Source: VAZQ01 sp046733355
Lineage (GTDB): Bacteria > Pseudomonadota > Alphaproteobacteria > Rhizobiales > Xanthobacteraceae
Assembly: GCA_046733355.1 (NCBI GenBank)
Contig: JBKPOZ010000015.1
Coordinates: forward strand, 33,985-97,984
Direction: 5' to 3'
DNA length: 64,000 nt
The notes beneath the pieces were generated by a model. That model saw only the letters and a list, made by a program, of their open reading frames with translations, ran no database searches and was not told where the DNA came from. The translations under genes and the position numbers were made by a program. Shown here piece by piece: positions 45,613-53,571 of this stretch (the stretch's first letter is position 1; each line of letters begins with the position of its first letter).

Positions 45613-45947
45613 TCACGTCAGCGGCACGAAGTCGTATTCGCCGGTGCCCTGGAGGACGAGGAAGACAGCCGAGCTGTCGCCTGCATTGGTGACGAGATGC
45701 GGACGTCGCGCCGGAACAGTGAAGGTTTCTCCGCGGCGCAAGCTCACATCCTGTTTCGGGTTCTGCAGAAAGATGCGAATGGCGCCCTCCACGACATAAA
45801 AAGTGTCATGGACATTCGGTGATAGTGCCACGGCACCTTCTGTGTCGGGCTGATCTGCAGCTCGGCAATGCGAAAGCCGGGACGCTCGCCGTAATAGGCC
45901 CGCCGCTCCACTTCGTAGAGACCGCTCGAATCCTTGAGCCCTTGCAT
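45613..45947 (-). pseudogene. Cupin-domain protein, split by a frameshift
   Basis: The first part (ATG 45947 after TGGAGG) reads MQGLKDSSGLYEVERRAYYG and ends at the metal motif VPWHYH. The second part (from about 45820) resumes with NVHDTFYVVEGAIRIFL and runs to the end of a single cupin barrel (EYDFVPLT). The join near 45818 needs one extra base, within CACCGAATG. Intact, it would be a protein of about 110 residues with the HxH...E metal site. It may be decayed or a sequencing error. Confidence 0.75.
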
Positions 45948-45962
45948 GCTTATGCCTCCAGC

Positions 45963-46051
45963 GTAGGATGGGTTAGGCGCGCAGCGCCGTAACCCATCAA
46001 TTACCGGTTCGCCGTGCACGATGGGTTTCGCTTACGCTCAACCCATCCTAC
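45963..46051. repeat. Palindromic interspersed repeat
   Basis: GTAGGATGGGTT (45963-45974) and AACCCATCCTAC (46040-46051) are perfect inverted ends. Two inner hairpins, GATGGGTTA...TAACCCATC and GATGGGTTTCG...CAACCCATC, fold within. It lies in the shared upstream region of the cupin gene and lgt. Confidence 0.75.
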
Positions 46052-46073
46052 AAGAACATATAATCTGCGCCGC

Positions 46074-46907
46074 ATGCCTTTTGTCCTGCCGTTTCCCAGC
46101 ATCGATCCGGTGGCGTTCAGCTTCGGTCCGCTCGCGGTGCGCTGGTATGGACTCGCCTACATTGTTGGCCTGCTCGGGAGCTGGGCTTACGCGTACCGCC
46201 TCGCCGCCAACGAACGGCTTTGGCACGGACAGCCGCATCCCAGCCCTGCGCGCCTGAGCGATCTTCTTCTCTACGGCATGCTCGGCGTTGTGGTCGGCGG
46301 CCGCCTCGGACAGGTGCTCTTTTACGAGCCTCACTACTATCTTGCGCACCCCCTCGAAGTGTTTGCGCTCTGGAACGGCGGCATGTCGTTTCACGGCGGC
46401 TTCATCGGCGTGCTCCTTGCCATCTGGTACTTTGCACATCGGCAGCGGCTCCCCATCCTGGCGATCTCAGATCTTTGCGGCGCCGTTGCTCCCATTCCGA
46501 TTTTTCTCGTTCGCATCGCCAATTTCATCCAGCAGGAGCATGCCGGCAGACCCGCGCATGTGCCGTGGGCCGTCGTGTTTCCCGACATCGATGCGGTACC
46601 CAGGCATCCCAGTCAGCTCTACGAGGGATTGGCGGAAGGCCTCCTGCTCCTGGTTATCCTTGCGCTCGCCGTGCGCAAGGGCGCCTTGCGCTCGCCCGGC
46701 TTGCTCACCGGTTTGTTCATGCTCGGCTATGCGCTCGCGCGCATCGCCATGGAATTTTTTCGCGAGCCTGATCCGGAGCTCGAGCGCCTCGCCTTTGGAC
46801 TGACCATGGGCATGGTGCTGTCGCTGCCGATCGCGGCGGTCGGCGCAGGGCTTATCATTCATGGCCTGCGCAGCGGGCGCGCCCGCGAATATCTTGAAGG
46901 GCACTAG
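46074..46907 (+). CDS. lgt: Prolipoprotein diacylglyceryl transferase
   Basis: It transfers diacylglycerol from phosphatidylglycerol to the lipobox cysteine, the step before LspA. The 277-residue membrane protein shows WYGLAYIVG, WNGGMSFHGGFIGV and the signature region VRIANFIQQEHAGRP. At the position usually RxGNFIN the second Asn is Gln here; the key Arg and first Asn remain. It ends MEFFREPDPE with a final helix. The stop codon lies inside the left arm of a palindromic repeat. ATG 46074 is preferred over an upstream start in repeat sequence. Confidence 0.93.
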   Translation: MPFVLPFPSIDPVAFSFGPLAVRWYGLAYIVGLLGSWAYAYRLAANERLWHGQPHPSPARLSDLLLYGMLGVVVGGRLGQVLFYEPHYYLAHPLEVFALWNGGMSFHGGFIGVLLAIWYFAHRQRLPILAISDLCGAVAPIPIFLVRIANFIQQEHAGRPAHVPWAVVFPDIDAVPRHPSQLYEGLAEGLLLLVILALAVRKGALRSPGLLTGLFMLGYALARIAMEFFREPDPELERLAFGLTMGMVLSLPIAAVGAGLIIHGLRSGRAREYLEGH

Positions 46908-46968
46908 TGTGGCGGTTCAGAAGTCCGCGGCGATCCCTATTGCGGACTTCTGAACCAAAGCCACACTA
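46905..46968. repeat. Palindromic repeat overlapping the lgt stop codon
   Basis: The left arm TAGTGTGGCGGTTCAGAAG (46905 onward, to 46928) pairs with the right arm 46942-46968 (GCGGACTTCTGAACC, then GCCACACTA) with a small bulge. The first three bases are the lgt stop. Confidence 0.8.
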
Positions 46969-46982
46969 GACTCAAAGGTTTG

Positions 46983-47057
46983 CTAGTGTCCTTCGATTCC
47001 GAAATTCGTGTATGAGGTTGCCGCACAATGAAACGAATTTCGGAATCGGGACACTAG
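46983..47057. repeat. Second palindromic repeat (CTAGTGTCC ... GGACACTAG)
   Basis: The left arm (46983-47009, with GATTCCGAAATTCGT) pairs with the right arm 47033-47057 (ACGAATTTCGGAATC, then GGACACTAG). It starts 14 bases after the preceding repeat and ends just before the MBL-fold gene's ribosome site. Confidence 0.8.
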
Positions 47058-47066
47058 AGCGGCTCC

Positions 47067-47891
47067 ATGGACGCGTTCATCTGCACCGCATGCGGCGCGC
47101 AGTATCCGCCGGCCGAGACCGCGCCGGCGCAATGCGCGATCTGCGAGGAAGAGCGCCAATTTGTTCCTCCGGGCGGCCAATCCTGGACCACGCTTGCGCG
47201 GCTGCGCGCCGATCACCTCAACGCGTTTCACCAGCACGAGCCGGGCGTCATCGGCATCGGCACGCGGCCGCAAGTGGCCATCGGCCAGCGCGCCATTGTC
47301 GTGTGCACGCCGCACGGCAACGTTCTGTGGGACTGCATCTCGTTCATCGACGACGCGACGGTTACCTTGATCAAAGGACTGGGCGGCCTGGCCGCCATCG
47401 CCATCTCGCATCCGCATTTCTATACGAGCATGGTCGAGTGGAGCCGCGCCTTCGCCGATGTCCCCATTCACCTGCATGCCGCAGATCAGCGCTGGGTCAT
47501 GCGACCCGATCCGGCGATCAAGCACTGGCAGGGCGACACCCTCAAGCTCCTGCCGGATATCACGCTGATCCGATGCGGCGGACATTTTCCGGGCGGCACC
47601 GTGCTGCACTGGAGCAAGGGCGCGGAAGGCCGCGGCGTGCTGTGCTCGGCCGATATCGCCACCGTCGCCGTCGACCGCAAGTTTCTGAGCTTCATGCGCA
47701 GCTATCCAAATCTGATCCCGCTCTCGGCCAAACAGGTCATCGGCATCGGCAAGGCGCTCGAGCCGTTCACCTTCGACACGATCTATGGCCACTTTTTCGA
47801 CCGCGTGATCGCGAGCAATGGGAAGCAGGCATTGGCAAATTCGGTGCGGCGGTACGTTGCCGCGCTCGCCGGCGCCTACGAGCGGGAATGA
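47067..47891 (+). CDS. MBL-fold hydrolase-like protein with N-terminal zinc ribbon
   Basis: The 274-residue protein begins with a small Cys4 zinc-ribbon-like module (FICTACGAQY ... CAICEEERQF). The rest is a metallo-beta-lactamase fold, but the usual HxHxDH is replaced by AISHPHFYTSMVEW. Further candidate ligands are RCGGHFPGGTVLHW, the Asp in LCSADIATV and the His in IYGHFFDR. It may bind metal differently or have lost hydrolase activity. ATG 47067 follows GAGCGG. No operon partner is clear. Confidence 0.8.
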   Translation: MDAFICTACGAQYPPAETAPAQCAICEEERQFVPPGGQSWTTLARLRADHLNAFHQHEPGVIGIGTRPQVAIGQRAIVVCTPHGNVLWDCISFIDDATVTLIKGLGGLAAIAISHPHFYTSMVEWSRAFADVPIHLHAADQRWVMRPDPAIKHWQGDTLKLLPDITLIRCGGHFPGGTVLHWSKGAEGRGVLCSADIATVAVDRKFLSFMRSYPNLIPLSAKQVIGIGKALEPFTFDTIYGHFFDRVIASNGKQALANSVRRYVAALAGAYERE

Positions 47892-47910
47892 AGCGCCGAG
47901 CGCGATAAGT

Positions 47911-48007
47911 CCCGCTCTGCTTATTTTGGTGGAGCATGATCTTTTCCGAAAACCGGTTCCCACCCCGGGTAAAGCCCGAGGGCATGCTTTTCGGGATCAG
48001 GCTCTAG
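47911..48007. repeat. GAGCATGATC-family interspersed repeat, copy 2 with an internal insertion
   Basis: The shared core GGTGGAGCATGATCTT..TCCGAAAACCGGTTCCCAC and TTTTCGGGATCA.GCTCTAG matches the copy at 43494-43600. This copy has about 24 extra bases (CCCGGGTAAAGCCCGAGGGC plus ATGC) in the loop and lacks most of the first hairpin. Confidence 0.8.
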
Positions 48008-48009
48008 CA

Positions 48010-48981
48010 ATGTTCACGCGCGCGGAGCTGGAGAGCGCAATTCCTGTGGTCCGCGCGTGCGTGCCGCCGACGCCGCAATATGGCTGGCCGCTGCTGCGCG
48101 CGCGCACGGGCGTGGAAGTCGTGGTCAAGCACGAAAATCACACGCCCATCGGCGCATTCAAATTGCGCGGCGGGCTCGTATTTGTCGAGCACGCGCGGCG
48201 CGAGCGGCCGCAGCGCAAGGGAATGATCAGTGCCACGCGCGGCAACCACGGCCAGTCGCGTGCGTTTGCGGCTACGCGCGCGGGCATCGCTGCGACAATC
48301 GTGGTGCCGCATGGCAATTCGACCGAGAAGAACGCGGCAATGCGCGCCTGGGGCGCCGAGCTGGTCGAGCACGGCAGCGACTTCGATGAGGCGAAGGCGC
48401 ACGCGATGGCGCTTGCCGCCGACCGCGATCTGGAATTCGTTCCTTCCTTCCATCGCGATCTCGTGATCGGAGCCGCGACCTACGCTTACGAGCTGTTCAC
48501 CGGGGTCGCGGATCTCGACAGCGTATATGTGCCGATCGGGCTCGGCTCCGGCATCTGTGGCTTGATTGGCGCGCGCGACCTTCTCTCTCCGCGGACAAGC
48601 GTTGTCGGTGTGGTGGCGAAGGCGGCGAATGCCTACCGGCTGTCGCTTGAGGCAGGACACGTCGTTCCGACCAATTCCGCACACTCCTTTGCGGACGGGA
48701 TGGCGGTGCGCGTGCCGGATGCGACCGCGCTCGAGATCATCCGGCGCGGGGCCGAGCGCATCGTCGAGGTTTCCGAGGAAGAGATCGCCGAGGCGATCCG
48801 GACACTTCACACCGCGACGCACAATTGCGCCGAAGGCGCCGGCGCTGCTGCATTGGCGGCGCTGATGCAGGAGCACGAGCGATGCAAAGGACGCCGCGCA
48901 GCCGTGATCCTGACCGGGCAGAACATCGACCGAGACTGGATGGCGACGGTGCTTGCGGGCGCCACGCCCCGCGCGCGCTGA
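48010..48981 (+). CDS. Threonine dehydratase-like PLP enzyme
   Basis: The 323-residue fold-type II PLP enzyme has the cofactor lysine in the characteristic HTPIGAFKLRGG motif, the substrate loop SATRGNHGQS, and the phosphate-binding glycine loop PIGLGSGICG. It lacks the C-terminal regulatory (ACT-like) domain of biosynthetic IlvA, so it is more like catabolic threonine/serine dehydratases or related ammonia-lyases such as hydroxyaspartate dehydratase. ATG 48010 starts right after a repeat, so its promoter may lie within or before that repeat. Confidence 0.88.
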   Translation: MFTRAELESAIPVVRACVPPTPQYGWPLLRARTGVEVVVKHENHTPIGAFKLRGGLVFVEHARRERPQRKGMISATRGNHGQSRAFAATRAGIAATIVVPHGNSTEKNAAMRAWGAELVEHGSDFDEAKAHAMALAADRDLEFVPSFHRDLVIGAATYAYELFTGVADLDSVYVPIGLGSGICGLIGARDLLSPRTSVVGVVAKAANAYRLSLEAGHVVPTNSAHSFADGMAVRVPDATALEIIRRGAERIVEVSEEEIAEAIRTLHTATHNCAEGAGAAALAALMQEHERCKGRRAAVILTGQNIDRDWMATVLAGATPRAR

Positions 48982-49092
48982 GCCACACGGCTTGTGGAAA
49001 ACTCCATGCGCTCGTAGCGCCGTCCGCCGCTTGCCGGGACGAGGCGAAAAAAATGCGTCTATAGTGCGTCGTAGGTTGCAGGGAGGCGGGTG

Positions 49093-49416
49093 ATGAAGAT
49101 GTGGCGTTTTGCGTTCGGTCTGCTTGCATTATTGACCCTCAATGCAGGCGCATTCGCCAGCGATGAGATCGGCGAGCGCTTCATCGCCGAGTACAAAAAG
49201 AGCTATCCGGGCGACAAATGGGAGCTCATAGGCACGGTCAAGATGATTCAGGGCGCCACGGCTGGTCGATCCGGAGGCGCCGAGACCATTCGCGTCTATT
49301 TCCAACGCGCAAGTGAAAGCACGATACGCACGGCGTCCTGTACCAAGACACGTGAAAATGACTGGGTGTGCGAGGTGGGCCAGAACCTTTCGGAAGGCTC
49401 GCTGGTTCTGAAATAG
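49093..49416 (+). CDS. Hypothetical small secreted protein
   Basis: The 107-residue protein has a signal peptide (RFAFGLLALLTLNAGAFAS) and a mature part with IAEYKKSYPGDKWELIGTV and two cysteines (TASCTKT, DWVCEVG) that may pair. ATG 49093 follows GGGAGGCGGG. I do not recognise a family. A palindromic repeat follows within eight bases of the stop. Confidence 0.65.
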   Translation: MKMWRFAFGLLALLTLNAGAFASDEIGERFIAEYKKSYPGDKWELIGTVKMIQGATAGRSGGAETIRVYFQRASESTIRTASCTKTRENDWVCEVGQNLSEGSLVLK

Positions 49417-49423
49417 CTCGTAC

Positions 49424-49507
49424 CCCGGGTTGAGCGAAAGCGAAACCCGGGAAGAGAGTGCCATACGAACGCCATTACCCGGATTTCGCTGCGCTCAGTC
49501 CGGGCTA
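49424..49507. repeat. REP-like repeat pair (CCCGGGTTGAGCG type)
   Basis: One hairpin (49424-49451, CCCGGGTT...AACCCGGG) is followed by an inverted partner with CCCGGATTTCGC...CAGTCCGGGC (49478-49505). It is related to the copies at 50030 and 50243. It may serve as a terminator for the upstream gene. Confidence 0.75.
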
Positions 49508-49865
49508 CAGCACATAATCGTGATTCCGGTGAATGAATTCGCATGCGGGGGAGTCCCGTGTGCAAGCGAAACATCATCGGAGAACGAAAATGCTCACCTC
49601 ATTTCCCAGCGGCATTTTGCGCACTGCGTCAGCCCGCATGGCCGATCACTGCGTGCAGCTGTTTGCGCCGGTTGTCGACGCCTCACCGTTCGGCGAGCCG
49701 ATCGAGCGAGGTCTCGGTGCGAGGCTCTCTCGAGAGCTCGCCGCCTGTGCAAATTCATCACAACCGCGGGAGCGAGCGTTCTTGCCGCAGGCTGACGGAA
49801 TAAATCCCGCGCGGGACGATCAAGCCAGCAGAAGCCATTCCGGCTCACACGCAAGGAGAACCCAG
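49508..49865. other. About 360 bases without a firm gene
   Basis: A frame starting at ATG 49590 (after GGAGAACG) runs in phase into the micro-peptide gene at 49866, which would make a 129-residue protein. Its composition is unlike a folded protein, so I prefer the short product. Nothing else is recognisable here. Confidence 0.4.
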
Positions 49866-49979
49866 ATGCGGAGCAAGATTACAGTCGTGCTGGCGCTTGC
49901 AATGACCCTCGTCACCATTGTCCCAGCGTCTGCCAAGACGACGTCCTATGCGCAATGCGCCTGGGCCCAGTGCTACTAA
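49866..49979 (+). CDS. 37-residue secreted micro-peptide
   Basis: A very small gene with an excellent ribosome site (AAGGAG, eight bases before ATG 49866). The product has a signal peptide (RSKITVVLALAMTLVTIVPASA) followed by a mature tail of about 14 residues, KTTSYAQCAWAQCY, with two cysteines four apart. The function is unknown: a secreted peptide, a disulfide-bonded signal, or a remnant are all possible. It could also be the C-terminus of a longer frame from 49590. Confidence 0.5.
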   Translation: MRSKITVVLALAMTLVTIVPASAKTTSYAQCAWAQCY

Positions 49980-50029
49980 TCTAGCCACGTGTAACCCACA
50001 TGAGCGGAGCGATATGCGGGAATATTACA

Positions 50030-50059
50030 CCCGGATGTCGCTTTGCTCATCCGGGCTAC
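50030..50059. repeat. REP-like hairpin
   Basis: CCCGGATGTCGC...GCTCATCCGGGCTAC is a short inverted repeat of the same type as 49424-49507 and 50243-50320. Confidence 0.6.
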
Positions 50060-50073
50060 TGAACGGAGCAATC

Positions 50074-50388
50074 GTGGCCGTGACAATCGCGATAGGGCTG
50101 ATCACCGCATCCTATCTGCATGTTGGATCGCCGCCGCAGTGGCACGAAGCCATGCCGAAGCTTGCGCAGTACTGTCTGCCGGACCAGCACGATGCAGACC
50201 GAGTCTTTTGCGGCCTTTACTCGGCGATATCCTCCACCGCTATAGCCCGGATTGAGCGCAGCGAAACCCGGAGCAAATTCCCGCTGTTTCCCCGGATTTC
50301 GCTGCACTCAATCCCGGCTACGATTTACGGGCGCAGCAGCTTGTCGATGGTGATAGGCAGGTCGCGCACGCGCTTGCCGGTCGCGTGA
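50074..50388 (+). CDS. Possible small membrane protein, doubtful
   Basis: GTG 50074 follows CGGAGC and starts a frame with one hydrophobic segment (AVTIAIGLITASYLHV) and a plausible middle (WHEAMPKLAQYCLPDQHDADR). From about 50240 it reads through a REP-like repeat and then antisense over the end of paoC. If real, the repeat has probably replaced its original end. Confidence 0.3.
   Translation: MAVTIAIGLITASYLHVGSPPQWHEAMPKLAQYCLPDQHDADRVFCGLYSAISSTAIARIERSETRSKFPLFPRISLHSIPATIYGRSSLSMVIGRSRTRLPVA
50243..50320. repeat. REP-like repeat pair downstream of paoC
   Basis: TAGCCCGGATTGAGCGCAGCG (from 50243, first 20 bases of one arm) and its inverted partner ending ATCCCGGCTA (50320) form a long palindrome with inner hairpins. 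It ends five bases from the paoC stop and could terminate that operon. Confidence 0.7.
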
Positions 50389-52541
50389 TAGACGCCGTTA
50401 GCTATCGCGGCTGCGGTGCCCACGATACCGATCTCGCCGACACCCTTGATCCCCAGCGCGTTGATCTCCTCGTCCTTCTCCTCGACGAAGATCACATCGA
50501 TACTGCCGATGTCCGCGTTCACCGGCACGTGGTAATTGGCCAGATCGTGCGTCATGAAGCGGCCGAAGCGGTGATCGGGAACGGTCTCCTCATGCAGCGC
50601 CATGCCGATGCCGCCCACCACCGCGCCGCTGATCTGGCTCGCTGCGATTTTCGGATTGAGAATGCGGCCGGCCGCGACTGCGCTCACCACGCGCGTCACG
50701 CGGATGACGCCGAGCTGCTCATCGACCTTCACCTCGGCGAATACGGCCGAATGCGTGAAATGAGAGTGTTTGCTCTTCGCGTTGGGCTCGACGGTGGCTT
50801 CTTTCTCGATGCGGTCGATCTTGCCGGCGCGCAACGCGTCTGCCAGCAAGACCTCGCGCCCGTCCTTGTGCCGGATCCTGCCGTCCACAAAGATCACGTC
50901 CTCGAGCCTCGCGCGCGCCAGAGGCGAGCCTGAGATTTTCTGCGACAATTTGAGCGCTTCCTGCTGTACCTTCCTGCACGCCGCGACAATCGCAGAGCCG
51001 ACTGATGAAGACGTGAACGATCCGCCTTCCACTGGCGCATCCGGTAGCGCGGAATCGCCGAGCTTAGCGGTGACGTTCTCGAGCGGCACGCCGAGCATCT
51101 CGGCCGCGAGCTGGGTCATCATCGTGTACGTCCCCGGCCCGATGTCGTTCGTCGCGCTCGCGACCTCGACGCTTCCGTTCGCGGTCAGCACCGCGCGCGC
51201 GGAAGCCTTCATCTGCATCGCTTCCCAGATGCCGCTCGCCATGCCCCAGCCAATGAGCTCGTTCCCATCGCGCATGGAGCGCGGCTGCGCACCGCGCCCG
51301 GGCCAGCCGAATTTCTCCGCGCCCCGACGGTAGCACTCGCGCAGCTCCTTGCTGCTGTAGGGGAGGTTCTCGAGCTGATCCTTGTGCGAATAATTGATGA
51401 GCCGCAGCTCGAGGGGATCGACGCTCGCCGCATAGGCCAGCTCGTCCATCGCGCATTCAATGGCATAGAGCCCTTCCGCGCCGCCCGGCGCGCGCATGTC
51501 GCATGGCGTGTTGAAGTCGAGCTTCACCAGCCTCTGCGTGCCCTCGGCATTCGCGCAGCGATAGAGCTGGCTCGACCAGCTCACGAAATGCCGCTGGAAA
51601 TTCTCGAACTGCGAGGTCATCGCCACGGTATCGTGTTGAAAGGAGACGAGCCTGCCGTCGCGCTCCGCGCCCAGCGCAAGCTCGTGCACGATGCCCGCCC
51701 GATAGCCGAGCGTGAACATCTGCTGCCGCGTCAGCGTCATACGCACCGAACGCTTGAGCGCGCGTGCCGCCATCAGCGCCAGCGGCAGCTGATACTGCGG
51801 ACGCAGTCCCGATCCGAACCCGCCGCCCACATAGGGTGAGAGTACGCGCAGGTTCTTGCGCGGCATCTTGCAGACGCCGGCCGCGTAATTCCTGCTGTTC
51901 TGCGGACCCTGCGTCTTGTCATAGACGGTGATACGGCCATCGCCTTCCCACACGGCCGTCGTCGCATATGGCTCCATCGGATTGTGATGCTCGATCGCCA
52001 TACGATATTCGGCTTTCACCTGCACCGGCGCCTGTGCGAACGCCTTGCCCGCATTGCCCCGCCGATGCGACAGCTCCTTGTTCTCCTTCGATACCGCGCC
52101 GCGTTTGCGCTTCCAGTCAAGATCGGTCTCATGCGCCTGCTGGTCGTATTCGATGCGCACCAGCGAGGCCGCATAGCGCGCGATCTCCGGTTCTTCTGCG
52201 ACGACCAGCGCCACCGGTTGGCCGCTGAAGCGGACCTGATCGTCGTAGAGCGGCCGGAAGGGCGAGCCGTCCGGCGCAATATCATCCTTGTATGCGTCAT
52301 CCGAGTCCGCGAGCGCGGGCCGATGCGCGTGCGTGAACACTTCGAGCACACCTGCAAGCGCAAGTGCGTCGGCCGTATCAATCTGCTTGATACGGCCTTT
52401 CGCGATCGCGGAGGAGACAACGAAGCCATGCGCCAGATTCGGCACGTTGTACTCGGCGGCATATTTCGCGGCGCCGGTCACCTTCGCGCGTCCTTCGACA
52501 CGCGATGTCGGTTTGCCCAGTACGGTGCTCATTGGCGCCAT
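50325..52541 (-). CDS. paoC: Aldehyde oxidase, molybdenum-binding subunit (PaoC-like)
   Basis: The 738-residue large subunit of a PaoABC-type aldehyde dehydrogenase oxidises aromatic and other aldehydes to acids. Motifs include PYVGGGFGSGLRPQ, the CDMRAPGGAEG loop, TNDIGPGTYTMMTQ, GGSFTSSSVGSA and the catalytic Glu in GIKGVGEIGIVGTAAA. It is the third gene of a three-gene minus-strand operon (paoA-paoB-paoC). The start could be at 52541 or three codons on (MSTVLGKPT). A REP-like repeat follows its stop. Confidence 0.92.
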   Translation of the reverse strand: MAPMSTVLGKPTSRVEGRAKVTGAAKYAAEYNVPNLAHGFVVSSAIAKGRIKQIDTADALALAGVLEVFTHAHRPALADSDDAYKDDIAPDGSPFRPLYDDQVRFSGQPVALVVAEEPEIARYAASLVRIEYDQQAHETDLDWKRKRGAVSKENKELSHRRGNAGKAFAQAPVQVKAEYRMAIEHHNPMEPYATTAVWEGDGRITVYDKTQGPQNSRNYAAGVCKMPRKNLRVLSPYVGGGFGSGLRPQYQLPLALMAARALKRSVRMTLTRQQMFTLGYRAGIVHELALGAERDGRLVSFQHDTVAMTSQFENFQRHFVSWSSQLYRCANAEGTQRLVKLDFNTPCDMRAPGGAEGLYAIECAMDELAYAASVDPLELRLINYSHKDQLENLPYSSKELRECYRRGAEKFGWPGRGAQPRSMRDGNELIGWGMASGIWEAMQMKASARAVLTANGSVEVASATNDIGPGTYTMMTQLAAEMLGVPLENVTAKLGDSALPDAPVEGGSFTSSSVGSAIVAACRKVQQEALKLSQKISGSPLARARLEDVIFVDGRIRHKDGREVLLADALRAGKIDRIEKEATVEPNAKSKHSHFTHSAVFAEVKVDEQLGVIRVTRVVSAVAAGRILNPKIAASQISGAVVGGIGMALHEETVPDHRFGRFMTHDLANYHVPVNADIGSIDVIFVEEKDEEINALGIKGVGEIGIVGTAAAIANGVYHATGKRVRDLPITIDKLLRP

Positions 52542-52554
52542 TGCGCTCTTTGCC

Positions 52555-53571
52555 TCACTGAATGCGCTTGTCGGATTGCGATTGCGGAGAGCCGCGCGCG
52601 GCCTGCCCTAATGCGCGCACAATGGCGCGCCGCGCCAGCTCGATCTTGAACTCGTTGTGATCGAAGCCGCGCGCCTCGCGCAGCATAATGTTCGCCGCTT
52701 CGAGAAAGGTTTCGCGCGTCGCCTGCGCTCCGTTGAGCCGTGCTTCGGCTGCCGCATTGCGCCAGGGTTTGTGGGCGACGCCTCCGAGCGCAAGCCGCGC
52801 CTCCTTGATGACGTCACCCTCAAGCTCGAGCCCCACCGCGACCGACACCAGCGCGAACGCATAGGAGAGGCGGTCGCGCAGTTTCAGATAGGTGTAGTTC
52901 CTGGCAAAACCCTTCGGCGGCAGCTCGATGGCGATGATGATCTCATCGTGCTGCAGATTGCTGTCGATGTGCGGCGTATCGCCGGGCAGCCGATGAAAAT
53001 CAACGAATGCAATACAACGCTCGCCGCCGCTGCCTTGGGCCAGCACCCGCGCCTCGAGGGCGGCGAGCGCCACGCACATGTCGGATGGATGCGTCGCGAT
53101 GCAGTGCTCGCTGGCGCCGAGGATCGCATGCATGCGGTTGATGCCGGAGATGGCGGAGCAGCCGCTCCCGGGCTCGCGCTTATTGCAGGGCGTCGTTGTG
53201 TCATAAAAATAAACACAGCGCGTGCGCTGCAGGAGATTGCCGCCGGTCGAAGCCATGTTGCGCAACTGCGGCGAGGCGCCGGCGAGGATGGCGCTGCCAA
53301 GCAGTGGATAACGCGCCGCAATCTCCGGATGATAGGCGAGGTCGCTGTTGGGAACGAGCGCGCCGATGCGCAAGCCGCCGTCGCGGCTCTCCTCGACCTT
53401 GTTCAAAGGCAAACGGGTGATGTCGATCACCCGGGACGGGCGCTCGACATGCTCCTTGATGAGATCGACCAGGTTGGTGCCGCCGGCGATTAACTTTGCG
53501 TCTCCATCTGCCCGCATGTGCTGGACGGCATCCGCGACGCTCGTTGCGCGCACGTAATCGAAATTATTCAT
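52555..53571 (-). CDS. paoB: Aldehyde oxidase, FAD and [4Fe-4S] subunit (PaoB-like)
   Basis: The 338-residue FAD subunit has IAGGTNLVDLIKEHV for FAD pyrophosphate and LRNMASTGGNLLQRTRC. The cysteine-rich insertion CVYFYDTTTPCNKREPGSGC is the extra [4Fe-4S] site that distinguishes PaoB from ordinary xanthine-dehydrogenase FAD subunits. The start at MNNFDYVRA overlaps the paoA stop (ATGA), so the three genes are translationally linked. It transfers electrons from the 2Fe-2S subunit to its acceptor. Confidence 0.93.
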   Translation of the reverse strand: MNNFDYVRATSVADAVQHMRADGDAKLIAGGTNLVDLIKEHVERPSRVIDITRLPLNKVEESRDGGLRIGALVPNSDLAYHPEIAARYPLLGSAILAGASPQLRNMASTGGNLLQRTRCVYFYDTTTPCNKREPGSGCSAISGINRMHAILGASEHCIATHPSDMCVALAALEARVLAQGSGGERCIAFVDFHRLPGDTPHIDSNLQHDEIIIAIELPPKGFARNYTYLKLRDRLSYAFALVSVAVGLELEGDVIKEARLALGGVAHKPWRNAAAEARLNGAQATRETFLEAANIMLREARGFDHNEFKIELARRAIVRALGQAARGSPQSQSDKRIQ

